Source: Carposina sasakii
Taxonomy: Eukaryota > Arthropoda > Insecta > Lepidoptera > Carposinidae
NCBI GenBank assembly: GCA_014607495.2
Contig: CP053156.1
Coordinates: 14,012,001-14,076,000 of the forward strand
Direction: 5' to 3'
DNA: 64,000 bases
The position numbers were made by a program, and so were the translations under genes. Shown here one piece after another: positions 29,694-41,960 of the stretch. Below the pieces are notes generated by a model. It searched no databases, was not told the DNA's origin, and worked only from the letters and a program-made list of their open reading frames with translations. Every line of letters begins with the position of its first letter. Positions within the stretch are counted from its first letter, which is position 1.

Positions 29694-29953
29694 CAGGGTG
29701 TAACAAAAAGGGTATGTTAAGCAAAAAGCTGTGTAAACAGCCCACTATAGAGAACCTATTTCCAAAATTGGAGACTCGAAATCACATGTTTATTTTTCAA
29801 GATTATATGAAAATTCCTGAGTTGTTTAGGAATTCTCCATACTATATGGAAAATTAAACATGTGATTTCGAGTCTGAAATTTTGTAGATAGTTTCTTTTT
29901 AGTGGGCTGTTTACACAACTTTTCTCTTAACATACCCTTTCTGTTACACCCTG
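29694..29953. mobile_element. MITE family 1, copy A (CAGGGTGTAACA palindromic), 260 bp
   Basis: TA duplications at 29692-29693 and 29954-29955. Ends CAGGGTGTAACA / TGTTACACCCTG. The element is almost fully palindromic (ATGTTAAG..., GACTCGAAATCACATG in both arms). A copy of exactly the same length is at 46084-46343. Tc1/mariner-type by target and ends. The short frame starting in it is not a gene. Confidence 0.85.
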
Positions 29954-30011
29954 TAGATATAAATGACTGACATATCAACAGCACAGCCTATACCGCTGAT
30001 ATTAGAGACCA

Positions 30012-30286
30012 GGGGGCAATTCTTGAATCGTTTTGAGTTGGAATTAAGCCAAAACGGAACCGTTGTAGACGCTCAGAACAAAGCATTAATGACTTTACGG
30101 TGACGTAATCAGATACATTTCAACACGAGACAGATATTTGATTTTATTCTGTCATACTCACGATTACTGCATGCTAAAATATACCTTAACACTCCAGCGG
30201 CAAGTAAGTATTGCTTTGCACCGCGTTTCGTTAACGGTTCGTTAGTGGTTGCGTTTCGGCTCAAAAATTTTCAAGAATCGCCCCCA
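30012..30286. mobile_element. MITE family 3 (GGGGGCAATTCTTGAA ends)
   Basis: Left end GGGGGCAATTCTTGAA and right end TTCAAGAATCGCCCCC are inverted with one mismatch. The interior holds further imperfect inverted pairs (AAACGGAACCG / AACGGTTCG). About 275 bp, no ORF. Confidence 0.7.
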
Positions 30287-30927
30287 AATGCGAGTGTGTG
30301 TTTTGATACAGGCAACCGATACGAGAATGAAAAAAAATCGTAATATTCCCACGGGAACGGGAAAACGGGAATTATGAATTATCTACGTGACCGCCAAGCC
30401 GATTTCATTATATTTTTGTTCTGACAAAGATAAGATCAGGAATTGACTAGTTGGATTGCAATCGAAGCAAAAAACAAATAGTGTACAAACAACATCTATT
30501 TGCGAATGTAAAAAAATTAATTAATTTTTGTTGAGTAATTTTAAGTAGCAGAAAGCATATTTTACAGTAACCTAATCAGCAATACCTAATCTTATCAGAC
30601 TATATTCACTGCCTACGGAGAAATATATTAAAAGCCTACAGGTATAACCCAACTGTAAAGCAAATAGTCGTGTTCCGGTGGAACAGATCGTGTTAATTAA
30701 ACAACTTAATTTTCACACGTTTTAGTGTCGGCCATATTTTCCATTTACGTTTAATTGAGAATGAATTATGAATATGCAATGGTGTCATTTTGGTGTCAAA
30801 AGCTTTTTGGAGTTGGCTCAAGCGATAGGCCATGGCGTGATCAAAGTTTTTGTGTTACAAAGTTTAAATTACATAATCATACCTCTGCATCATAAATAAT
30901 CTAGTATGTAAACAGAACTTAGTTCAT
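30287..30927. other. host non-coding DNA
   Basis: Nothing recognised. Confidence 0.5.
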
Positions 30928-31228
30928 ACTAGTGGACGCCCACAACTCCGTCCGCGCGGACTACAGAAAAAACTAAATGTCGAAATTATCCGGGATAAAA
31001 ACATTTTCCCGGGATAAAAAGTAGCCTATGTGTTAAGTGGGACCTGTCACAATATATTCGTGAAAACTGCATCGAAATCGGTTCAGCCGTTTCTGAGATT
31101 AGCGTGCACAAACGCACAGACAAACAGACAAACCGACAAACCGACAGACAGACAAAAATTTCAAAAATCATTGTTTTGGGTACTATTGCGTGGATAAAGG
31201 TCTCCTATAATATTTTTTCCCATATATC
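30928..31228 (+). repeat. dispersed repeat R1, copy 2
   Basis: Close match to copy 1 at 28100 over its whole length, including the ACAGACAAAC-type repeated stretch and a CTATAATATTTTTTCC end. Similarity suggests relatively recent spread. Confidence 0.75.
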
Positions 31229-32193
31229 TCCCATGTACAGACTGCGACCCGTTACATTTTTATTATATGTATAGATTACATAATCATACTATGTATCATA
31301 AATAATGTAGTGTGTAAATAGAACTTAGTTCATATTGAGAGCATGTACCTAAATAGCTACATAGTAAAAAAAGATTAAAGTTGCTTCGAAAATTAAGTAA
31401 AATAACTTCAGTGACGTGTTTATATAATTTCATCTAAGCTTCATATAAGTAATTAAATGGGAAATAAAGGAGATCCTTTAGTCATGGTTAGCAATCGGGG
31501 CCAGATGTAGTAGAACAGTGACAATGACAAGTTGTAGTTTCTATTGAGATTTTAAAACGGTTAATGTAATGGCTAATACGAACTTCATATATGGCACTGA
31601 CTGTATAAAAAAATTCTCATGTCGAAAATAAAAAATAAATTGATTGTCAAGATTAGATAGATAGGATTAAGCAATAATTTATATAACGTTTTGTTATAAC
31701 GTTAGCTATAACCATCGCTATAACACCTTAAAATACTTTTCAACTCATTTTCATAAATTGTTAATTAAACATCAACATGCTTAAACAATCCAAAATCAAT
31801 TATCGATAAATCAATCGATTAATACGCCAATCGCTCGTGTTTTACGATCGCACGCAACAGTTGTCGGCTCACCTCGATCTGTCATAGCGTGCGTGTCAGG
31901 ATATTTATGAATCGCCGGCTTACTGCCGACCTGTCAATTAGCGCTGTGATCTATACCGGCCGATTGACGGATTTATAGACGGATATATTATGGAGCCAGG
32001 GAATTAAAAATTCAATACTTAATGGTACGGAAGTGGTACCTGTTGGGATAGACATAGGACGTTGAAAGTAGGTATTTTTCGCGTTATGTGTGTTTGCAAG
32101 TTTGTATTAGTCGCAAGAGTGACATCGGGTGAAAAAAAAAACACTATTACAGTTTTCCATGAGCTAATTTATTACAAACTTTTAGGACAAAAT
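31229..32193. other. host non-coding DNA
   Basis: No gene recognised. A GC-richer part near 31840-31980 has no useful frame. Confidence 0.5.
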
Positions 32194-32500
32194 GCACCCG
32201 TATGATGAATTTGGTGAGAGCGAGATGGCTCACTTTTAAACGTCAAATTTACAGAGCTATTAAAAACTAGATAAACTAAGAGTATGACTGTACTTTGCAT
32301 GTAAAAAATAGACTTAAGAATTAGAATAGACACTCGTTCTCGAGCTAAGACTGAATGAATTAGGGCTGATAGAAGTGGTTTGCAATCCCTTTTTACACAC
32401 CAAGTAGATACACTTGTCCTGTCTAGTTATTACTTAGCTCTGTGCATTTGATGTTTAAAAGTGAGACATCTCGCTCTCACCAAATTCATCATACGGGTGC
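32194..32500 (-). mobile_element. foldback element F1, copy 2 (about 307 bp)
   Basis: Same terminal arms as 29107-29408 (GCACCCGTATGATGAATTTG and its inverse), with the interior in reverse orientation (GGGCTGATAGAAGTGG, CGTTCTCG). It lies 2.8 kb from copy 1, so the two could pair with each other. Confidence 0.75.
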
Positions 32501-32547
32501 TGGACACTTACAGAATTCACAGACCGAATAAATTAAAATAAATAAGC

Positions 32548-32640
32548 AATTCATTCATTCATTCATTCATTCATTCATTCATTCATTTACAGCCCTGAGA
32601 AGTCCACTGTTGGACATAGGCCTCCCCCAACAACCTCCCC
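32548..32640. repeat. (ATTC)n microsatellite joined to the 'GGACATAGGCC' repeat end
   Basis: About nine ATTC units (32548-32586) run directly into TTACAGCCCTGAGAAG and CCACTGTTGGACATAGGCC, as at 20169-20236, where the adjoining simple repeat is CAT. The simple repeat probably represents the variable tail of the element. Confidence 0.75.
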
Positions 32641-32939
32641 TACAATAAAAATGTGATACGCATCGAACAGATTTCATGTACGTGGTACAATGTAATGTAA
32701 AAAGACAATGTAATCTAACAAAACATTCGCGTATGTTCGCACGTCTGTCGCTCTAAGAACTGGGGGGTTATCATGGACTCTTTTAGCAGGAATATTTCCA
32801 TAATAAAAGCGGATTGTCTTACTATATTGTATACAACAGTGTCTCGCTACCATATTTAATATTTATACAATATAATGTGTCATATAAAAATATTATGGAA
32901 ATATTCCTTTTGTATTTTAAATATAAGAGATACTCGTAT

Positions 32940-33150
32940 ATAGGTAACTCTAGAAATATCCATTATTTTTCACCATTAATGATACATACTTAATTATAGT
33001 TGTGTTCGGAGTAGCTAGAACGTAGATAACTTCAGAAATATCCATCACACATCGATAATCATCATATTATTATTAATATTTGCACCTACTACCGTGATTC
33101 GATCCCAGGACCCAAGCTAACTACCAACTGCGCCAATCGGTCGACCAATG
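32940..33150 (-). mobile_element. tRNA-derived SINE family A, minus strand
   Basis: On the minus strand an A box (TGGCGCAGTTGG) and a B box (GGGATCGAATCAC) near 33140-33080 mark a tRNA-like head. The downstream body contains GATGGATATTTCT, related to the copies at 48745 and 56331. Confidence 0.55.
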
Positions 33151-34434
33151 AAAACAATCCTTTAAGAGTTCATAATAACCCCCCTGAGCTAATTATGAGT
33201 CTGATTAAAGAAGCATAACGAATTGCTGGTCAGCTGAAGAACGTGGTAGGTAAGTGCTAATGTGGTTTGTGCTGGGCTACCGAGGAATGTGACGAGGAAT
33301 GCACGACTCGAGGAGAGTGATGTAATGTTAAACTTCTTAAAAACTTTTTAGTGGGGACAAGAAATTTTTTTAAACGGTAATTAGGCCAGGGTATTTTATT
33401 TAAATTCCACTGAGGTTAAACCGGCTAGTTTACTGGATTTTCGGTTCTTGGCTTGAATACTCGGGTATGAAATTGTTATGGAAAACTTACCATGATTTAT
33501 TTTAATTTAATCGGAGAAGGAATATTTACCCCAATATACAGCAAAAGAGGTTGGGTTGCTATTACCATAATTACAAAAAAAAAAAAAAACACACTGTCAG
33601 TTATGATTGCTACATTAGATTTAAACACCTTGATTTATTAAATAATTAGGTATAAAACACACTTAGTATAAACACAACATGTTATTTAAAGGCATTAAAA
33701 GACGAGAAAAATGCGATTCTGCCAAGTTTTAATAGTCCCGGTACAAATAGAAATTGTCGCTCCTTATTCCGTGGTAATTTGAACATATCGATTCAAGAAT
33801 GCTTAATTGGTGCAAAAACTGTTGGAAAAGTCGGACCTGAGCTATAGCTCGTGTTCAGTATATTGATATTGACGGTGGTTCAGAACAAAGTAAGTGGCTT
33901 TTTTCAAAAACCTTATATTTTACATTTACCTGTTGTACTTAAGTAAATAAGTTTGACTCATAAGTTCGCAGGGTTATGAGGAGATGTGATGTGCGGGTCA
34001 GCCTGGTTGTTGTACCTATGATGGACTGTCTCGTCAAGATGTCGATTTAGTGGACTGTATATTTTAGTGAATAGGGCGCACTTGGTATAATATAAGAAAG
34101 TCAAGAAAAATACAATATTAGAACTTCACTTGTATTGTGTACACACTAATAGAAATATAGGAAAACAGAAATTATAGCCTGTGTCGTGAAGTGTCCTTAT
34201 ACGAAGCTAAGCTAGGACTTACTAGAAGGCGCAGTTAAAAAAGGAACATTAACTTTTTAAGTGTAATTTTATATGTTGCCTGCAACATGTGATTATACAC
34301 ACCTACATCATTATATTCATAATTAATTTGCAACGATTCAAGTAGAGAATGGGTGTTCCGGTCAGTTATTATATCGTTGAACATTGCGTACTTACACTTA
34401 TATACTACGGTAAATGAATGTACAGGTTGTTTAT
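33151..34434. other. host non-coding DNA
   Basis: Contains a 14-A run near 33575. No gene recognised. Confidence 0.5.
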
Positions 34435-34673
34435 GTAAAATTATTGTGTTTAATGATAACCAATCTGCACAAAATATATCTAGGAATTCTGTTTGTTATT
34501 CAAGGACAAAACACATAGATATACGACACCATTTCGTTACAGAATTAGTTGATAGAAAATGTATAAATATTGATTATGTTTCAACTGAAGAAATGTTAGC
34601 TGACATCCTGACAAAAGCTTTAGGACGGGCTAAACATGATTGTTTTGTATCTGGTTTGTTAAATACTAAATAG
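34435..34673 (+). pseudogene. Ty1/copia Pol remnant, C-terminal RNase H
   Basis: About 80 codons at the end of the frame closing at 34673. NDNQSAQN, SRTKHIDIRHHFV and ADILTKALGRAKH are hallmark residues of the copia RNase H C-terminus. The frame has no ATG and is preceded by non-homologous or decayed sequence, so the rest of Pol is missing. It is followed after a short spacer by a polypurine stretch and an LTR. Confidence 0.88.
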
Positions 34674-34729
34674 TGTTGAGGTAACTTATGATAAATTGGA
34701 TTATTTATGTTACATAAGTTAAGGGGTAG

Positions 34730-34884
34730 TGTTAGAAATACTCTTTTGGTATTTAAAACTATATGTTCGTGTCAGGTTGAAGTTGACGATGTCTTGTCTC
34801 TCGTCTAGTCTTGGTTGTGTGTATTTCGAAAATAAATCTACTTTAAACTAAACTCTAGCTTTTGGATACGCTCTAAATTCATCA
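34730..34884 (+). repeat. copia LTR (3' LTR of the remnant)
   Basis: Begins TGTTAGAAATAC after a purine tract (AAGGGGTAG, 34721-34729) and probably ends CA near 34884, giving about 155 bp. It contains AATAAA near 34830. The next bases (TTGGTAGTACAAGATCC near 34891) resemble a primer-binding region, see findings. The right boundary is approximate. Confidence 0.6.
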
Positions 34885-35277
34885 ATACTAAGTTGGTAGT
34901 ACAAGATCCAACGCATAAAATCACCTACAAGTAAAATTTTAATGATTTGTATTTCAGTGTGATGAAATAAACATTATTCCAAAATTAAGAGCCTAACATT
35001 ACTATTATTTCAATTTGTTATAGCTTCCGTACCACGTTCTCCATTAAAGCAGCCGACCGGAGCTATAACCATATCACCATAGGCCGCGAATACTGTGCAT
35101 TCCCGCTTCATGTCTCTAATATGTACTAGTGACAGGTACCGTGTTTTATGCGACGGCATAGCGAGCAGAACGTGTATGTAACGGAGTATGAGCCTATTTA
35201 CATAAGCTCACCGTATGTAACCCGTGTTGAGGTTAGCAGAGTCATAAGTGGTTGGAAAGTGATTAGTATACATTAGG
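34885..35277. other. host non-coding DNA
   Basis: No gene recognised. Confidence 0.4.
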
Positions 35278-35422
35278 GTTGATTCCGGCAGCCACACTTA
35301 TACCTAAACCTAATCTTAGTCAGGTCTATCTCTCTCCGTTATTATCATAAATGGCTGAGAGAGAAAAGGACAGGTAGGACTAATTTTACGTTTAGGTTTA
35401 AGTGTGACTGCCAGAATCGACC
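35278..35422. mobile_element. hairpin MITE, 145 bp
   Basis: GATTCCGGCAG at the left and CTGCCAGAATC at the right are imperfect inverted repeats, and pairing continues inward (CACACTTATACCTAAACCTA / TTAGGTTTAAGTGTG). No ORF. Confidence 0.65.
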
Positions 35423-36961
35423 ATAATGTGCCAATAAATGTAATATCATACCCACTAACGGTAAAGATGTCATCTACTGACCTACATCATGGGATCTTAT
35501 CTATAAGTATGGAAGAATCCAGGTTTTTTTCTGAGATATTAGATAGATATAGGTTTTCACATAAGAGTCGGGCTATGCCACTGAGATTCTGGTTGCAATT
35601 TCGATACAAAGGCGAGAGCTGCGTCTTGCTAGTTGATCACGCTTCTATAATTCAGTTATTACATTTCCGCTTAATATCCAGTAACTGGAACCTCTGAACC
35701 TAGGCCCTAAAGCTACTAGGTATAGAAGTAGACACGAAGATAACATTGCGGCGAAACAAACGTGTTAAAATATACCTAAGCAGCGTAACCTTTTTACAGC
35801 CCACTGTATAAACATAAAAAGTTAACGCAGTAAAACTGGCCTTAGCTCATAAATTTAACAGCCGTTTTCTAAAATTAATATCGCATAACTACGACATAAA
35901 GCCTTAATGAGTGGCGAATAAAGCGATAAAAGACGAATTTATTGTTGAATCGCCCGATAAAATCATAAATTTATCTTCGGTTCGCGAATCAATAATGTTT
36001 TCGATTTGTTGCCGGCTTCTACAATGCTGCCCTAAAAAAATTAATCTGTTATGATTTCGTTTGAGGAAAATACTACAATTATAATAGTTTAACAAGTTAT
36101 TTTGCATTTATTTATTAGAATGGCTCTTCATAATTATTTAAAAAAAACAAGGTTTTGAAAATCCTATAACATTAATGATGCTTAACATGGGTAATCTTTA
36201 GGCAAGAGAGTATAATCACGTTGCTTGTGTATAAAGGGTAATAATAGGTTTATTAAGGGCAATTTTAGCTTACAAAGTATACTACAAACCTACACAATCG
36301 GCTAAATTAAAAAATGGGGAAGCGAGAACTGCAGAATCATAAAGGAAATCCAACAGCGATGTTAGGCAATGCTTACAAAAACACTTTTAACAAAAAGAGT
36401 TTGGCGTCTAGAAGGAATCAATAGAAATTCCCATATTAGAGTAAGGCAAAAAAAACATTAAATACATTGCATAACCAAATAAACTTGAAAGAGAATGTAG
36501 AATAGGCATTTTTAAGCATAAACATATTTGTATTAAGTGCTTATTAAAAAGTTTCATAATTTCTATTCCGCACAATACAAGAGAATCAATATTAATTCCA
36601 GCTGTTAAAAATTCAAAATGGCCGCCGGCTTGGCGATTTATTTACGAAAGATTAATTTATCGCGACAGCTAATGAAGGAATTAAAGCCATTTATTATTCA
36701 AAGGTGAAATATCATAATTTATTAATAATTCTGCCTCATTTTGCATTCAGCCACCTACTTACATTTGTATTTATGACTGGATTTATAAATTATATGGCGG
36801 GCCTTGAGAATTAAATAAATATATCTTGAGACAGTATTTACAAACTCGATTCTAATATAATTTATTTTAGTGCTTAATAGTATAGGTCTGATTATATTAC
36901 TATTGTAAAAGTTCTCAACCAGGAACGAAATTAAAGAACATTAAACTCATACATACTCGTA
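35423..36961. other. host non-coding DNA
   Basis: Nothing recognised, except a diverged repeat fragment (GAGAACTGCAGAATCATAAAG, about 36318-36370). Confidence 0.45.
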
Positions 36962-37235
36962 CATCATCATCAGCCTATTGCAGTCCACTGCTGGACGTAG
37001 GCCTCCCCCAGGGCACGGTACAAGACTGCCATGGGGGGTATTTGCCCATTGTCACCACGCTGGGCAGGCGGGTTGGTGACCGCAGTTTGTATTTTGGACT
37101 ACCTTGCAATCACGGGGGCGCTGCTGCCCACCTCCAGGAAACCTGACTCGTACGATACCTACGGGCAGGCATGAGGTGGTACAAACTCTACTCTACCGGC
37201 ACCATGCGGCCAATTATTCTTGTGGTCAATTTAAA
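36962..37235 (+). repeat. dispersed repeat R2 (TGCTGGACGTAGGCC), copy 1
   Basis: CATCATCATCAG tract, then CCACTGCTGGACGTAGGCC, GTCACCACGCTGGGCAGG, CGCTGCTGCCCACCTCC and ACGATACCTACGGGCAGGC. A second copy is at 57278-57480. Balanced composition explains the spurious ORFs here. Probably LINE-derived. Confidence 0.65.
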
Positions 37236-37261
37236 TTTAAACTCGTACATAACCGATTGTA

Positions 37262-37580
37262 TTTTCGAAATGTGATAGCTAGAACTGCAAGTTCATAAAT
37301 GAGCTCCATGACCAGAATGTCAATGATCAGTGCAAGTTGCTAGCTTATCGCCTGAGAGGATGCCCAGCTCTAATAGCATTACCTGCTAAATACGATAATG
37401 ATAAACCGATTTATCGTCATTAGCCTGTCAAAATACAATGAAATATAGCCGCCATGTTAAATTTTGTATATAGACGATACGATATCCACGATGCGTGGTA
37501 ATGCTAGGAGGGCAGGTTAGTCGACTCTTACGATATACAAGGAAGGATATGCAGTTGATTAATTCTAGAGAAGCCCCGCA
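37262..37580 (+). repeat. diverged host repeat (GATAGCTAGAACTGC family)
   Basis: GTGATAGCTAGAACTGC, GTCAATGATCAGTGCAAG, GTTGCTAGCTTATCGCCTGA and AAGCCCCGCATCAGCA match segments at about 18310-18500 and 26935-27060. Confidence 0.5.
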
Positions 37581-37779
37581 TCAGCAAAGGATTAAACCCA
37601 ATTTACAAAAGAAAATTTCCATAACACTTCGACAACTTTCATCATGCATAAAACTATCTACTTTTTTGTCTTTCGTTTCGGCTTATTAGTAAATATTTTG
37701 TATAGTTTATAGACTTGTATAGTGTCTATCACCTACAGATTTTGAGTTACAATCGCATAATGGTTTTTTTATATATTAA

Positions 37780-38010
37780 ATAGGCTTACCCTTGACCACA
37801 ACGCGCCTGATGGTAAGCACCGTTGCAGTCTAAGATGGAGCGCGCTTGCCTAAAAGAAACCGGTTCACTCTCGACTTGAAGACCGCAAGATTATACATAG
37901 TTCATGGGGAACAGGGATTCAGGCAGGGAGTTCCACAGCTTGGCCGTTCGCACTATGAACGTAGAAGCAAAACGCTCAGTACGAGTTTTCGGCACTTCAA
38001 CTGTGAACCG
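37780..38010 (+). repeat. dispersed repeat, LINE-end-like
   Basis: CGCGCCTGATGGTAAGCACC, GGAGCGCGCTTGCCTA, GGGATTCAGGCAGGGAG and TTTTCGGCACTTCAACTGTG form a balanced-composition block of a kind common in lepidopteran LINE 3' regions. Single copy here. The overlapping ORFs have no domain. Confidence 0.5.
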
Positions 38011-38574
38011 GTGTCACCTTGTGTTCATTCAATTGCACATCACATTGCATCATCAACTCAGTTATTAAACAATAACTCTCATGTCAAAGAACTCAAAGCA
38101 CCAACTGCAAATTTTCAACCGAGTGCCTTCAAGGGAACACTCGTAAAAGAGCGATTGGCTAACCTTGGCAGAGTATGGATGTACACTAATGTACAGTTAT
38201 TTCTATACAGCACGGCCAATTGATTTGGAACGATAATTTGAATAAAGACATAAGACGTCAGCGGTGGATATAAAAGTCTATTATTATTTTTATAACACCC
38301 AATAACAGAGGCACTCAACCTTCGGCTCGTTTATAATAAAATCCATGATTCACAGTACAATAAAGTGGGCTGTAAATAGTGCTTAATAGCTGTAATATAA
38401 CCTTGTTATCAATATATCTAGCCATGAAGATTTGAATATGTGTTAAATAGTTGCTTCCACTTGGTACATACTGCTGTGATTGATCTGAGTTTTTTTCTTG
38501 ATTTTTGAAATTACTATAATGAAACGACATTCTGTATCGGTAAGTACTTTTGATTTCAAAATAATCAATAATAT

Positions 38575-38690
38575 CTCGAGATATCTTACTAATATTATAA
38601 ACGCGAAAGTTTGTAAGTATGGATGGATGTTTGTTACTCTTTCACGTAAAAATGGCTGGAGCGATTTAAATAAAATATATTTTAAATAAA
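38575..38690 (-). repeat. repeat R1-related end fragment
   Basis: ACTAATATTATAAACGCGAAAG and GTTACTCTTTCACGTAAAAA are inverted relative to the tail at 40281-40435. Confidence 0.55.
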
Positions 38691-40231
38691 TAAGTTAATT
38701 TTTATCGAGTAAGTTGATTGAATGTTCCGTCAAGAACCATCTCAGAAATGTATTCATGACACATCTATTCTTAACAAAAATAATTTATTTATCCACATAC
38801 GGAAATCACAAGCGTATTTAGTATAATTTATAAAAGCAAAAGCAATTCTATTATAATTTACAACGCAAAAGGTACAGAATCGAGTACACCAAGTGGAACG
38901 AACCCTCTAAATCTGTTATTTATGTTCGGTTGTTATTCGAATGATGAATGGCTTTACTGTTTCCTCTGAATCATTACCACGGACAATTATACGGCTGCTA
39001 TGCGACTTTAAGTGCTATAACCGATCAGTAAGAGTTCCACAAGTGGTATAAAAGTATGGTTTTCCTATGATGATAGCAAACATTTTTATGTATATGAAGG
39101 CGTGTAATAGTAATTAATTATGGATGTAGAAATGCATTGGTATAATTAAAACCGTGTTTTTGTATGTTTAATTGACGGTTGGTTACAACATCCCAGTTTC
39201 TGGTTAATTGAAATTTATATTATTATCTATTTTCTTATGTTGATGTGATAATTTATTTGTGGATTTTTAATTATAAGTTGCACGCTTGTATGAATATATT
39301 GAAATATGATTTTTCGTGTGGTAACATATTAATAGTTTAGCGCGAGAAATTTAATTATGGTGTTGGACGGACGTAGATTGAGTAATTTGACCTAAATACG
39401 AACGTGAAAGTTTTCTTATGGTTGGAACGTAAGTTATCTGGTTAACTATCGTGTTAACTACTGTTTAATAGTCCAGGTTTTTTATTTTTGAATTATTTTG
39501 GTGATTCTGCATCTTAAATACCATCAACATGATGGAATCATATCAACAACAACATAGGGTACCTATACACATTCAACACCCATGTCGGACAATGATGGGC
39601 GACACCTACCTAAGTTTCTTCATAGGCAACCAAATAAAAATTCAGATATTCACATATAGAAAAGCGACTAGTTAATATCTACAAAGCAATCATTAAGTAG
39701 AATTTTTTTCTATTAACAATGAACAAATACGAATAATATTTTCAAAATCAACACTACATAGGTAATAAAGCCATAAAATCTAAATAAGCATAAAAAATAA
39801 ATCTAGCTTTAGCAATAGAATTGCAACTCCGCTTATTAAGCAGTCACTTTACGTAATTTATTAGAAAAACCCATATTTATGTTCAAAGGATATTACAAAA
39901 CTGCTACCCGAGTACCAGGCAAACAGGAACCTACAGCATACATCACATAATTTAAACATAAGGCGCAATATTTCACTGCCGTACTGCACCTGCAAGTGGC
40001 GACAGATGATTTATCTGCTCGTTTGTCTCGCTCCCACCCCCGCGTTCCCGTAAAGCTGTCCCTGTCACCATGATTTGTTACGCTATTGCGGTTCCGCTCG
40101 GTGATCTAGTGGCTTTGAAACTTTCAAATAAGGTTGGATTTCGGGGGAAATTATTTTGATTCATGTTGTACTTTATAAATCTAGCATTATTTTAAAAAGG
40201 ATGCGTACTTATTGTTATTTGTTTAGGAATA

Positions 40232-40235
<4 letters not shown>
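38691..40235. other. host non-coding DNA
   Basis: AT-rich, no gene or repeat recognised. Confidence 0.5.

Positions 40236-40280
<45 letters not shown>
40236..40280. repeat. (CA)n(TA)n microsatellite
   Basis: Roughly 15 CA units followed by about 7 TA units, directly before a fragment of repeat R1. Confidence 0.9.
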
Positions 40281-40435
40281 AAGTAGCCTATGTGTATATC
40301 CAGGGTGTCAGCTAACTCCATACCAAATTTTATTAAAATCCCTCCATCCTTTTTTACGTGAAAGAGTAACAAACATCCATCCATCTATCCATCCATACTC
40401 ACAAACTTTCGCGTTTATAATATTAGTAGGATAAT
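40281..40435 (+). repeat. repeat R1 3' fragment with CCAT minisatellite
   Basis: AAGTAGCCTATGTGT, ACCAAATTTTATTAAAATC and ACGTGAAAGAGTAACAAA, followed by CCATCCATC units and CGCGTTTATAATATTAGTAG. Confidence 0.65.
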
Positions 40436-41740
40436 ATAATAATAAACTGACTAATTTATACAAAATGCATTTTAAGGTGTACGCAGCGGGTGGAAATTTA
40501 ACAAACATCTGATGTAGCTAGTCATATGTGGAAGTAATATAAATATTGTGAATATTACTGTAGGTACTTATATCATAATTCACTGACAAAACATAAATAA
40601 TTTAATTACACTGAATCATGCCAGAACAATATCGATTTTACAAGCAGAACTTAAACACTCGCCATAAATATGCCGGTATTTTAATTTTAAAATTAAAACA
40701 CAGAAATAATCGTTACTCATACTGTCTGCCCACATTAACAGGATAAAATGTTTGCCACTACTGCAATTCGCTGAAGACATTCATCTTGGAAACTAAACCT
40801 AAACAGATGAGTGTAGGGTTGGAATTCGTTTGTAGAAAGACTATCTCCAGGGGACCATAACTTTTGGTCGCGTGCGCCGCTGGCATATATTTTTAAAATT
40901 ATTAACACTGTTATTATAATAATTTTGATATGCTAATGCGAGGATGAATGGCCAACAGTCACGACAGTCGATTAAGCGCGGTCTTTGTTAATTTCTGCAT
41001 ATCCATGGCAATTTGTAGGCACCTTGGTTTTGAATAACAATATGGCGAATTGGAATATCGCTTTACAGGGCTTGTTTTATGTGACTTGACTAGACTTGAC
41101 GCTCGTATTCTTAGTAGTAACTTAAGGGTACTTGAGTGAGGTAATACTTTATGTTATGTGTTTAAAGTGTAATTAAATTGAGCCAACTTTTAATGAAAGG
41201 GGAGTAGGTGCTTACCTTTAATTAGTGAGAGAATACTGGGCTTTCTGTTGGCAACTGGACAAAGGAGAAACATAAACGAACACTGTGTGTAAATCGTAAG
41301 AATTAATAATGATCGTACAAAACTAAAATACTTTTCAAAAGTTAACGTACTACAAGTAGGCTGAGGACTTTATAAGTAGATAGATATAAGCTACTTTTTA
41401 ATGTATACTTAAGCACATAAAATCTAATGTAATCTACAACCACGCTTTACTTATGTTTATGTATTAGCAACCCATGTAATTAATGTAAATATATAATAAA
41501 ATAAAATAGCACTCATGTAATTATTTTAATATTTATTACTTCCTGTTTATAATTTGTTTAAATAATTTTGCAATCTAACAGTTTTATGTGAAACCGCGCA
41601 TTAAATTTGCATTTTTATTAACTTTAAGTGTGTATGCCGCAGTAATTTTAGTAATTGGTAAAATAATCGTAATGTGGCAGGTTTTGATAGTGTATTGCCA
41701 TACAGATAACAAGTTGTGTGTGTGGGAATTATAAAAATAA
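40436..41740. other. host non-coding DNA
   Basis: Nothing recognised. Confidence 0.5.
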
Positions 41741-41960
41741 TAGTGGACGCCCGCGACTTAGTCCGCGTGATCTGCAGAAAAAAAAAAAGAAATTATCCGG
41801 GATAAAAATATTTTTCCGGGATAAAAAGTAGCCTATGTGTTAATCCAGGATGTCAGCTAACTCTATACCAAATTTTATTAAAATCGCTCCAGCCGTTTTT
41901 ACGTGAAAGAGTAACAAAATATCCATCTATCCATCCATCCACCCATCCATCCATCCAGCG
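41741..41960 (+). repeat. dispersed repeat R1, copy 3
   Basis: TAGTGGACGCCCGCGACT start, TTATCCGGGATAAAAATAT, GTAGCCTATGTGTTAATCC and a CATCCATCCA tract at the end. Confidence 0.7.

Noticed and set aside
31061..31171. Cys/Val-rich minus-strand frame (30986-31171)
   Set aside because: Translation of repeat R1 and its ACAGACAAAC simple stretch; the same frame type appears in the R1 copy at 56803.
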